Below, one piece after another: positions 1 through 7,428 of a DNA stretch of 45,065 nt. A program made the position numbers and the translations under genes. The notes beneath the pieces were generated by a model. That model was not told where the DNA came from, did no database searches, and was given only the letters and a program-made list of their open reading frames with translations. Position 1 is the stretch's first letter. Each line of letters starts with the position of its first letter. The stretch is from Nitrospira sp. SB0677_bin_15 (GTDB lineage Bacteria > Nitrospirota > Nitrospiria > Nitrospirales > UBA8639), in contig VYFB01000042.1 in NCBI GenBank assembly GCA_009842645.1, forward strand, positions 1-45,065. The letters run 5' to 3'.

Positions 1-48
1 CGGGACGCCTTGCCCTGCATCCCGCTATCACACTAAATCAGAAGTTCC
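1..48 (-). mobile_element. Partial MITE-like element cut by the window start
   Basis: These bases match the reverse complement of the first part of the complete element at 40885-41029. The match runs from the CGGGACGCC stretch out to the terminal repeat (TAAATCAGAAGTTCC, two differences from the intact end), followed by a flanking TA at 49-50. The rest of the element lies outside the window. No protein is encoded. Confidence 0.75.
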
Positions 49-91
49 TATGGCAAGTCAGGGCCGCATAAGTCCTGCACGTGACACTGAT

Positions 92-205
92 AATGAAATA
101 ATACATTGTAAAAAGTTCACAAAATTCACAATTTTGTATAATTTAGAACAAACTTTAAAAAAATAAAATATTGAAAGAAATGTAAAGTTGTTTAAAAAAT
201 GCAGA
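92..205. other. AT-rich non-coding spacer
   Basis: Very AT-rich stretch with runs of A and T and no open frame, in contrast to the GC-rich repeats on its right. No promoter, origin or gene was recognised in it. Confidence 0.5.
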
Positions 206-290
206 ACATTACAACCAGGCGGACAACGCGTCACAAAAAGAACGTTCGATGATTTGGAGCCGCACCAGCCCGTAGGTCAGGTTGGTGTCG

Positions 291-450
291 CCCTTCGACT
301 TCAGGCGCGTGGCGCCTTACGCTCAGGATGAACGGATTATCACTTCCCGTTCGTCCTGAGCGTTCTTCGACTCCGCCCCTACGGGGCTACGCTCAGAACC
401 GACGGCCCCTCTTCCGTTCGCCCTGAGCGTAGCGAAGCGAAGTCGAAGGA
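291..450. repeat. Dispersed palindromic repeat, family A, copy 1
   Basis: Mosaic of short inverted units built around CTGAGCGTAGCGAAG and its complement CTTCGACT...CGCTCAG. Related copies occur at 26989-27100 and 38822-38951. The units pair with each other and would form hairpins in RNA. The copy fills most of the gene-free stretch before the first CDS. It is preceded by GCCCGTAGGTCAGGTT, a sequence also seen near 42856. Confidence 0.75.
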
Positions 451-536
451 CACGCAGGACAGGTGTAACCTGACGGCTTAGCCGTTCGACGAACACGTAG
501 CGCGTCGGATTACACCAAGCGAATCCAACCTACTCG

Positions 537-577
537 CCCTGTCATCCCCGACTTGATCGGGGATCCAGTGTCTTTGT
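537..577. repeat. Dispersed repeat, family B (GTCATCCCCGA type)
   Basis: A short imperfect palindrome (CCCCGACTTGATCGGGG) followed by ATCCAGTGTCTTTGT. Related units occur at 11083-11190 and 42276-42372, and diverged forms near 42476 and 43480. It is a REP-like intergenic hairpin with no coding content. Confidence 0.65.
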
Positions 578-670
578 AGTTGGTCTTTGTGGCCGCGCCA
601 TCAATTTGGGACAGCACAGGGGCCGTCCCCTACGGCCGGGGAAATGCCTTATGACGCTCTCCGCCTCTTC

Positions 671-699
671 TTGACGATAACGACCACTCGTAGTAGCCT
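671..699 (+). promoter_or_regulatory. Possible promoter of DUF1640 copy 1
   Basis: TTGACG (671-676), a 17-base spacer and TAGCCT (694-699) lie just before the ATG at 707. The same arrangement, TTGACG-17-TAACCT, precedes the paralogue at 21263-21291, and similarity between the two copies starts at about this point. The short distance to the ATG and the lack of a Shine-Dalgarno sequence would imply a leaderless message. Confidence 0.3.
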
Positions 700-706
700 A
701 GACTCC

Positions 707-982
707 ATGAGCGTGCTTGCATTCGACACACACAAGGCGGTCAAGGCCCTCAAGGAAGCCGGGGCCGATGAACGCCTGGCCGAAGCCGTGGTCGCAACTG
801 TCAGCCACGCCATGGGCGAAAATGTGGCTGCGAAGGCCGATGTTGCCGCCACGCGATCTGATCTCGCCGCCGAAATTGCCGCCGTGCGATCTGACATCGC
901 CGCCTTGGAAGCCCGACTCTACCACCATCTTTGGATTATGGCCGCCGGCATCGTCGGTCTTACGGTCGCGCTAAAAAGCTGA
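707..982 (+). CDS. DUF1640 / CCDC90-type coiled-coil membrane protein (copy 1)
   Basis: Protein of 91 residues. An N-terminal helical part (FDTHKAVKALKEAG) is followed by the conserved AEAVVATVSHAMGENVAAKAD segment, a coiled coil of 11-residue units (RSDLAAEIAAV, RSDIAALEARL) and one C-terminal membrane helix (LWIMAAGIVGLTVAL). This is the layout of small bacterial DUF1640 proteins, relatives of the coiled-coil CCDC90/MCUR1 family, whose bacterial role is not established. The frame is open upstream to 587. I chose the ATG at 707 because similarity to the paralogue at 21299-21616 becomes strong there. The C-terminus (VALKS) is shorter than the VALVKLLS of copy 2. The gene sits outside the mod-res island on its left. 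Confidence 0.75.
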   Translation: MSVLAFDTHKAVKALKEAGADERLAEAVVATVSHAMGENVAAKADVAATRSDLAAEIAAVRSDIAALEARLYHHLWIMAAGIVGLTVALKS

Positions 983-1089
983 TCCCGTGACCTGCTATTC
1001 TCCCTGATCTGCCTGCCGAATCTGCCATTCCCGCGAACGAGAGTATCCAACGTCTTCGTTTTTGCATTTGTAGCCGCGCCAGATTGACT

Positions 1090-1117
1090 TTGATTTTGAC
1101 AGGCAGGGCGCTAATAT
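1090..1117 (+). promoter_or_regulatory. Possible promoter upstream of the DUF262 operon
   Basis: TTGATT (1090-1095), 16 bases and TAATAT (1112-1117) resemble a housekeeping promoter about 160 bases upstream of the ATG at 1276. This is a visual match only. Confidence 0.3.
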
Positions 1118-1164
1118 ATGGCAGCCGACCACCTGATGATAGCAATAGCCATTGTCCATCCAAT

Positions 1165-1200
1165 GTTGTGAATTTGTGAGACTGCCATGCCGACCCTCCT
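1165..1200 (+). pseudogene. Probable remnant of the mod 5' end and leader
   Basis: The sequence GTTGTG-AATTTGTGA-ATGCCGACCCTC resembles the leader and first codons of mod at 4576-4612, where GTTGTG, AATTTGTGA and ATGCCGACTCTT appear in the same order with a few small gaps. The frame from ATG 1187 gives MPTL, as in Mod, and closes after 18 codons. The copy and the real mod start bracket the DUF262 operon. The match is short, so this is a tentative call that gains weight from similar end-copies elsewhere in the island. Confidence 0.42.
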
Positions 1201-1275
1201 CAACAGAATCTTTGATATATACCCACAACATCAATTATCATAAGAGCTCTTTAAAAAAAGGGAAGGGGAATTGAA

Positions 1276-2499
1276 ATGGGCCTGGATTTTGATGTTGGTG
1301 AAATGCCAAAGACTTTCGAAGAACCCTTGGAAGACGTTGAACAAGGAGGTGTTGAGCAGGAAAACGTTGAAGGACCAGAGGCTTCAATCTCTCCCCCTCC
1401 AATCAAAGATCCCTTCGATCCTACAAAAATCAACATCGACACAAAAAACCCTGTCGTTGATCTGATTATAAAAAGAATTTCCCGTGACGAAATCGATTTG
1501 AATCCAGATTTTCAACGTCACGCGGACGTCTGGGGCAGAAAAAGAAAAAGCAGGCTCATCGAATCACTCCTGTTACGCATTCCCATACCGGTCTTCTACA
1601 TGGCGGCGGACGAAGAAGACAAATGGCAAGTCGTCGATGGTCTGCAACGGCTGGATACGTTAAAAACCTTCGTTCTTGACAAAACACTTCGTTTGCGTGG
1701 GCTGGAATACCTGAACCAATTTGAAAACCATTCTTATGACGAACTCCCTCGTCACATGCAGCGACGTATCGACGAAACGCAGCTTTCCTGTCACGTTATT
1801 CAACCCGGCACGCCGAGAGAAGTCATGTTTAATGTTTTTAAACGCATCAATACCGGCGGCAAACCGCTGTCGCTACAGGAAATCCGACATGCCTTAAACC
1901 CCGGAAGAGCAAGGGACCGCATCAACGAATTAGCAATGGACCAAACGTTTTTGGAAGCAACCACCAACAGCGTGAGTACGAAGCGCATGGCTGATCGTGA
2001 ATGCGTACTGCGATTCATCGCATTCCACTTGCAGCCGTTAGATACTTATAAGGGTGATCTGGACGCCTTCCTCGTAAAGGCCATGGATTCCTTGAATAAA
2101 GATGTGAGCGAAAAACAATGGGGTTTACTGAGCTCTGATTTTCGTCGTGCGATGCGATTGGCCACGGCTCTGTTTGGTACCGAGGCCTTCCGCAAGCCAC
2201 CCAAAAAACGTAGAAGTAGGCATAGAGATGCGTTAGCCGACGAACTGGGATTCGTCGACGAACGCAGAAGCCCTATCAACAAGCCCCTGTTTGAAAGCTG
2301 GTCTGTCAATCTGGCGCACTTGGACGAATCTCAAGGCCAACGCCTCATAGAGCAACGAGAAACCGTTCAAAACCATTTCCTGGATCTGATGGGACAAGAT
2401 AAATTCGTGGAAAGTATCAGCATAGGGACTCAATGGGATGAGCAGGTCCGTACTCGCTTTAAAGAGATCGAAACACTCCTCCGTAAGGTATTGGAATGA
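1276..2499 (+). CDS. DUF262 domain protein (ParB/Srx-like)
   Basis: Protein of 407 residues. After an acidic low-complexity start (residues 1-45) it carries a DUF262 domain at about 55-235: the substrate-loop segment NPDFQRHADVWG, the signature VVDGLQRLDTLKTF (about 119-132) and FKRINTGGKPL. DUF262 occurs in GmrS/GmrD, SspE and other phage-restriction proteins, where it has nucleotide-triggered nuclease or regulatory activity. The DGQQR motif of the family is DGLQR here. No DUF1524 HNH nuclease domain follows, so the C-terminal 170 residues are a different partner region. A good ribosome site (GGAAGGGG, 1261-1268) precedes the ATG. The stop overlaps the start of the ATPase gene (ATGA), so the two are translationally coupled. 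Confidence 0.85.
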   Translation: MGLDFDVGEMPKTFEEPLEDVEQGGVEQENVEGPEASISPPPIKDPFDPTKINIDTKNPVVDLIIKRISRDEIDLNPDFQRHADVWGRKRKSRLIESLLLRIPIPVFYMAADEEDKWQVVDGLQRLDTLKTFVLDKTLRLRGLEYLNQFENHSYDELPRHMQRRIDETQLSCHVIQPGTPREVMFNVFKRINTGGKPLSLQEIRHALNPGRARDRINELAMDQTFLEATTNSVSTKRMADRECVLRFIAFHLQPLDTYKGDLDAFLVKAMDSLNKDVSEKQWGLLSSDFRRAMRLATALFGTEAFRKPPKKRRSRHRDALADELGFVDERRSPINKPLFESWSVNLAHLDESQGQRLIEQRETVQNHFLDLMGQDKFVESISIGTQWDEQVRTRFKEIETLLRKVLE

Positions 2500-3608
2500 T
2501 TACTCAAATACGAATGAGAAATTTCAAATGCTTCAAAGAGTACGAGTTGCCACTTGGGGGACTGACTGTTCTGGCCGGTTTGAACGGCACGGGAAAAAGC
2601 AGCGTCATACAGGCACTCTTGTTGCTCCGACAATCCGGTCTTGACGAGAAAGGTTTCCCTAGAGTTTTACGCTGGCAAGGCAAGCTAGTCGACACAGGCT
2701 CGTTCAGAGACGTGCTTTACGAAGGTGCCGAGCAAGACGTCATTGAACTGGAGGCCGAATTCGACAAGATTAAACGAATCAAGATAAGTGTGACGATAGA
2801 CGATTTTCAAACGCCTTCTGCGGGGATCACGAATTCCGAAAGCGTTGAAGACGCCTCACTGTATAGACGATCTATGTACTATCTGAGTGCAGATCGTTTG
2901 GGGCCACAAAAGACGCTGCCATTTTTTGAGCAAGGACATGAATCAAATACGCCCTTGGGCAAGAATGGAGAACATGTGCTCTGGTTTTTGGAAACATACG
3001 GCGGAAAGATAATCTCGGAAAATCTTAGACATGCAGACGCAGATCAAACAACTCTCATTTCCCAGACCAATGCATGGCTCAAGGTTATCAGTCCGGGAGC
3101 CAAGCTCGAAATCACTCCTATGCCTAAAGCGGATGTCGCCCTGGCAGGTTTTGCCTTTTCCAGAGAAAGGGACGTCATGACAAAACCCTTTCGGGCAACT
3201 AACGTCGGATTTGGATTAAGTTATGCTCTGCCTCTGATTGTCGCGTTGCTGGCCGCTCAGAATGACGACTTGGTGATCATCGAGAACCCTGAAGCCCATA
3301 TTCATCCGGGCGGACAGACCCGATTGGCGGAACTCGCAGCAAGGGCTGCTTCAGCAGGGACGCAAGTTATCCTGGAAACTCACAGCGATCACATTCTGGA
3401 CGGGCTGCGCCTGGCGGTTCGTCGTGCCATCATCAGACCGGAAGAGGTTACGCTGCATTACTTTCAACGAAAAGGTTTGGATACCGAAGTCACCACGCCT
3501 GTCATAAGGCCTGATGGCCGATTGGACGTCTGGCCAGAGGGTTTCTTCGATCAGCACGAAAAGAATCTGTCGTCACTCATAGCACACCAACAGGATACCG
3601 GGGTGTGA
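2496..3608 (+). CDS. AAA family ATPase, DUF3696 / SMC-OLD-like
   Basis: Protein of 370 residues. The N-terminus IRMRNFKCFKEYELPL followed by Walker A GLNGTGKSS (about 28-36) is typical of RecF/SMC/OLD-type ATPases. The later half has a signature and Walker B region (VIIENPEAHIHPGGQ, about 258-272) and the H-loop LETHSDHILDGLR. The tail ending near LDVWPEGFFDQHEKNL matches the DUF3696 type. No TOPRIM nuclease domain is present, so any nuclease activity must come from a partner. It overlaps the DUF262 gene by 4 bases and is followed after 1 base by the third gene, which implies a three-component complex. Such ATPases usually act as sensors or motors in anti-phage modules. Confidence 0.88.
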   Translation: MITQIRMRNFKCFKEYELPLGGLTVLAGLNGTGKSSVIQALLLLRQSGLDEKGFPRVLRWQGKLVDTGSFRDVLYEGAEQDVIELEAEFDKIKRIKISVTIDDFQTPSAGITNSESVEDASLYRRSMYYLSADRLGPQKTLPFFEQGHESNTPLGKNGEHVLWFLETYGGKIISENLRHADADQTTLISQTNAWLKVISPGAKLEITPMPKADVALAGFAFSRERDVMTKPFRATNVGFGLSYALPLIVALLAAQNDDLVIIENPEAHIHPGGQTRLAELAARAASAGTQVILETHSDHILDGLRLAVRRAIIRPEEVTLHYFQRKGLDTEVTTPVIRPDGRLDVWPEGFFDQHEKNLSSLIAHQQDTGV

Positions 3609-3609
3609 A

Positions 3610-4551
3610 GTGATCCTGGTATTCAACGAGCTTTCTGCTCACAATCTCGCACCATCACGACATCAGGCAAGAGAACAAACAACAAATTTGGTCCGGGCCG
3701 TGGCAGCAGTAGCGAGCGGACAATCCACTACACTCGTTTCGATTAAGGACTTCGAGATACATCAGGCTCCACTTGCGGAAGATTATACGGTGTACCAATG
3801 GTCACATGATGAAAGAGTCGATCGAGATTTGAGAAATTATTTCTTGAAGATTTCAGCAAAGATGCGTTTCGAACAGGACGTGTCCGAGGCCGTCAAGGAA
3901 CAGTTCTACCTTTCAGAATTCCATTTCCATCAACAAGAAGCAGGAGGCTTGGGGCTTGCATGGTTACTGAAAACGACTGCTGTAAGTCTGCCTTTCGAAG
4001 AATACTGGCTGCGAACCCACATCCCAGTACATCGCAAATGGCTTGAGAACACGGGAATGGAACGGGAAGAAGATGTAAAGGTGCTCAACCTTTCGGAAAT
4101 GAATCACGTTCCAGTTGTTTTCGACGAATTGACTGGAAAATCTCAAGCAGTTCTGAGAGATGAGCCGGTGAAATTAGCGGAAAGGAAAGCTGATTGTTTT
4201 CCACACCTGACGTTCGGGTTGGATGTGGATTCTCAAATAGGTGAACTCTCCGTTGAGATTTTACGCATAACAATAACCAAGTTGATCGTCCTGGACGGAG
4301 CAGTGCGAAATTGGCGACGCGAGAAGACGGAAGAACCAGTATTGCCGAAGGTCAACCCAGAGAGTGAAGCGACCATGCAGCAATACGGAAACGAACGGGA
4401 ATTCCGAAGCGCTAGCGGTGAGAAAAAAGGCTTCAATCTCCACGCCATGATGGGCAGCGGATATCGCATTCACCTTCGAATCGACAAAGAACACAAGAAT
4501 CTGGAAATAGGCTATATTGGGGAACATCTTCCTACGGCAAGATTTCATTAG
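3610..4551 (+). CDS. Unknown third component of the DUF262-ATPase operon
   Basis: Protein of 313 residues with no domain I can name with confidence. It starts at a GTG one base after the ATPase stop, so coupling is near certain. The N-terminus (ILVFNELSAHNLAPSRHQAR) looks like a beta strand followed by a basic helix. A middle FHFHQQEAGGLGLAWLL segment may bind ligand. The C-terminal part HAMMGSGYRIHLRID ... IGYIGEHLPT resembles a compact beta-sheet domain often seen at the end of small defence effectors. There is no membrane segment and no obvious nuclease motif. Its position suggests it is the effector or a specificity subunit, but that is inference only. Confidence 0.7.
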   Translation: MILVFNELSAHNLAPSRHQAREQTTNLVRAVAAVASGQSTTLVSIKDFEIHQAPLAEDYTVYQWSHDERVDRDLRNYFLKISAKMRFEQDVSEAVKEQFYLSEFHFHQQEAGGLGLAWLLKTTAVSLPFEEYWLRTHIPVHRKWLENTGMEREEDVKVLNLSEMNHVPVVFDELTGKSQAVLRDEPVKLAERKADCFPHLTFGLDVDSQIGELSVEILRITITKLIVLDGAVRNWRREKTEEPVLPKVNPESEATMQQYGNEREFRSASGEKKGFNLHAMMGSGYRIHLRIDKEHKNLEIGYIGEHLPTARFH

Positions 4552-4600
4552 AGCCTTTTTTCATTCACACGCGAGGTTGTGTGTAAATTTGTGAACTTGT

Positions 4601-6235
4601 ATGCCGACTCTTGATTTCAAAGGAAAATCACTCGTTTATTCCCATCACCTGACCGTTCCTTCACGGACACTTGAGACGGACGCCAAAAAATCCCTTCCAC
4701 TGAAGAGCAACAAGTCTTCCCTTGACGACAGTCTGATCATCCACGGCGATAACCTGCACGCACTCAAGGCGCTGATGCCCCGCTATGCCGGCAAGGTCAA
4801 GTGCATCTATATCGACCCGCCCTACAACACCGGCAACGAAGGTTGGATCTACAACGACAACGTGAACAGCCCGATGATGCAGGAGTGGCTGAAAGACAAA
4901 AGCCCGGTGGACGGCGAAGACCTGGAGCGCCATGACAAATGGCTCTGCATGATGTGGCCGCGGCTCCATCTGTTGCGCGAACTACTGGCTGAGGACGGGG
5001 TGATTTTCATTTCCATCGACGATAACGAACAGCACCACTTGCGGATGGTGATGGATGAGATTTTTGGGGAGGAGAATTTTGTCGCATCTATCATTTGGGA
5101 GAAGGTTTACTCACCGAAGAGCAGTGCGAAGTATTTCTCGGAAAATCATGATTTCATCGTCGCGTATGCCAGAAACAAGGAAGAGTTCAGACTCGGATTG
5201 CTCCCACGCACTGAAGAAGCTGACTCGCGTTACGCCAATCCCGACAACGACCATCGTGGACCATGGAAATCCAGCGATCTTTCAGCACGCAATCCATATA
5301 GCAAAGGAACATATTCTATAAAATGCCCAGGTGGGCGTGTGATAAAAGAGCCTCCTCCTGGCAATTTTTGGCGTTACTCGGAAGAGAAATTTTTGGAATT
5401 GGACAGGGACAACAGAATTTGGTGGGGTGAAGATCGGAACCAAGTTCCAGCCATCAAACGATTTCTCTCAGAAGTAAAACAAGGCTTGGTGCCTGAGACA
5501 ATCTGGACGTATAAGGAGGTCGGTCATACTCAAGACGCCAAGAAAACGCTTCTTCAGATTTTTCTAGAAGACTTTCCAGATTTTACGACAACCAAGCCTG
5601 TGGAATTGCTGACCAGAATCATTCGTCTCTCGACAGACAAGGACGCCATCATCCTCGACTCCTTCGCCGGCTCCGGCACGACGGCACATGCGGTTCTCGC
5701 CTTGAACAAGGAAGACGGCGGCAACCGCAAGTTCATCCTGGTGGAATGTGAAGACTATGCCGACGAAATCACCGCCGAGCGCGTCCGCCGTGTCATCAAA
5801 GGCGTGCCGAAGGCCAAGGACGAAACCCTGAAAAACGGGCTGGGCGGCAGCTTTACCTACTGTACGTTAGGCGATGAAATCAGCCCGGAGAAAATGCTCA
5901 CCGGAGAGAACCTGCCGGACTACGAAACCCTGGCCCGTCACCTTGTCTACACCGCCACCGGCCAAGCACCGGACAGAATTCGTAATGCAAAAGACAAAGA
6001 CGGCTTCTTCTACGAAACCGGCGACCGGCTCTTTTATCTGATCTACAAACCCGATCTTGTCTTCCTGCGTAGCGCCGACTCCGCCTTGAACAGTGATCGC
6101 GCCGAACGCATCGCCAAGCAGACCAAGAAAAAGCAGAAAACCGCCCTCGTCTTCGCCACCCACAAATTCATGGGCCAGAAGGAATTGACTGGAATGAAAA
6201 TCACGTTCTGCGGATTGCCGTATGTAAGTTTTTGA
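4601..6235 (+). CDS. mod: Type III restriction-modification DNA methyltransferase (Mod)
   Basis: Protein of 544 residues, the usual length for Mod. The order of motifs is that of beta-class N6-adenine methyltransferases: the catalytic DPPY in YIDPPYNTGNEGW (about 72-75) comes before the SAM-binding FAGSGTT (about 354-360). The middle variable part (about 170-310) would be the target-recognition domain. The C-terminal end FMGQKELTGMKITFCGLPY is typical of Mod proteins. It would methylate one strand of an asymmetric site and supply specificity to Res. Mod and Res are normally adjacent, but here res begins 6.4 kb downstream, with a methylase-kinase operon and toxin-antitoxin debris in between. 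The last 20-odd bases are copied at 11676-11698. The ATG at 4601 is followed by the typical MPTLDFKGK start. Confidence 0.95.
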   Translation: MPTLDFKGKSLVYSHHLTVPSRTLETDAKKSLPLKSNKSSLDDSLIIHGDNLHALKALMPRYAGKVKCIYIDPPYNTGNEGWIYNDNVNSPMMQEWLKDKSPVDGEDLERHDKWLCMMWPRLHLLRELLAEDGVIFISIDDNEQHHLRMVMDEIFGEENFVASIIWEKVYSPKSSAKYFSENHDFIVAYARNKEEFRLGLLPRTEEADSRYANPDNDHRGPWKSSDLSARNPYSKGTYSIKCPGGRVIKEPPPGNFWRYSEEKFLELDRDNRIWWGEDRNQVPAIKRFLSEVKQGLVPETIWTYKEVGHTQDAKKTLLQIFLEDFPDFTTTKPVELLTRIIRLSTDKDAIILDSFAGSGTTAHAVLALNKEDGGNRKFILVECEDYADEITAERVRRVIKGVPKAKDETLKNGLGGSFTYCTLGDEISPEKMLTGENLPDYETLARHLVYTATGQAPDRIRNAKDKDGFFYETGDRLFYLIYKPDLVFLRSADSALNSDRAERIAKQTKKKQKTALVFATHKFMGQKELTGMKITFCGLPYVSF

Positions 6236-6289
6236 TGGTAACACGCTCCCCTTTGACCATCAAAGCCTGAACGGGAAACAATATAGGTT

Positions 6290-7426
6290 ATGTACGATAT
6301 TAGAAAATATAACGAAGTAATAGAGGCATCTTCCCCGACCCCATTAAGCTGGGCTGACTCCTGTACGCATCAAGAGTGCTCATTACATCAACTGTCGCCT
6401 TACATAGGAAAATTGAAGAGTGTGATCGCAAAGGACCTCATCCTCAAGTACAGTCAACCCGGTCAGTTGGTGGTGGATATGTTTTGCGGGAGCGGTACCG
6501 TCCCACTTGAAGCCGCCCGTCTTGGTCGACGGATCTTTGCTTCTGATACGAGCCAATACGCGGTGACGCTGACCAAGGGCAAGTTGTACGCACCGACCAG
6601 AATCGAATCCGCACTTGCAGACATCGATCGTCTTCTCAAGCGCGTCGAATCGCTGCCTATGCCTGATCTCCGAAGTGTCCCCCGATGGGTTCGAGCTTTC
6701 TTTCATCCCCGTACATTGAAAGAAATCCTGCGTCTCAGTGAGTTTCTTAGAAACGAACAGCATTATTTCCTACTGGCATCCTTACTCGGCATCCTGCATC
6801 ATCAAAGGCCCGGATTTTTGTCTTATCCAAGCAGTCACCTCGTTCCCTATCTGCGTTCAAATAAGTTTCCAAGAGCAGCTTACCCTGAGCTTTACGAATA
6901 CCGTCCAGTCGCCGTACGCCTCAGAGCGAAAGTTGAACGCGCCCTGAAACGTCCACCGAGAAACTCTTGTCATGGCTTAGTCGATGATATTCGTAAGTCC
7001 GCAGTGGAATCTGTCAATCTTCCCGATGCCATTGATTGCGTCATCACGAGTCCACCCTACATGAACACCCTCGACTATGGGCGCGACAACCGGCTACGAC
7101 TCTGGTTTTTGGGTGAATCGCACATGGAGGCTATGGACCGTGCTCTCAGTGATCTTCTCGGTTTCACAAACGCAATAAAAGCACTTGCCAAACAATTACA
7201 ACAAAAAATGCGCCGGGGCGGTTATTGTATCTTTGTCATTGGGGAACAACTCATTCGAAAGAGAGATCGATTTCCCTCCGAAGAACTGATGAGGATTTTC
7301 GTAACGCACGCCCCAACATTTCGTCTATGTCGGGTTATGAGCGACGTTATTCCTGACGTTCGTCGCTCGCGCAAACGGCTCGCCGGCGTCAAACGAGAGC
7401 ATATTCTGGTATTCAGAAAGCACTGA
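6290..7426 (+). CDS. DNA methyltransferase, SPPY type
   Basis: Protein of 378 residues. A SAM-binding motif (VVDMFCGSGTVPLEAA, about 63-78) precedes the catalytic motif TSPPYMNTLDYGRDNR (about 251-266). The motif order is opposite to that of Mod, and SPPY suggests an N4-cytosine or N6-adenine methylase. The segment between them (about 100-245) would be the recognition region. The C-terminus (VRRSRKRLAGVKREHILVFRK) is a typical last strand of the methylase fold. It begins 54 bases after mod but belongs with the next two genes: its stop is 2 bases from the kinase start. In such a setting a methylase marks self DNA, as PglX does in BREX. That is an analogy, not a family assignment. Confidence 0.85.
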   Translation: MYDIRKYNEVIEASSPTPLSWADSCTHQECSLHQLSPYIGKLKSVIAKDLILKYSQPGQLVVDMFCGSGTVPLEAARLGRRIFASDTSQYAVTLTKGKLYAPTRIESALADIDRLLKRVESLPMPDLRSVPRWVRAFFHPRTLKEILRLSEFLRNEQHYFLLASLLGILHHQRPGFLSYPSSHLVPYLRSNKFPRAAYPELYEYRPVAVRLRAKVERALKRPPRNSCHGLVDDIRKSAVESVNLPDAIDCVITSPPYMNTLDYGRDNRLRLWFLGESHMEAMDRALSDLLGFTNAIKALAKQLQQKMRRGGYCIFVIGEQLIRKRDRFPSEELMRIFVTHAPTFRLCRVMSDVIPDVRRSRKRLAGVKREHILVFRKH

Positions 7427-7428
7427 GC

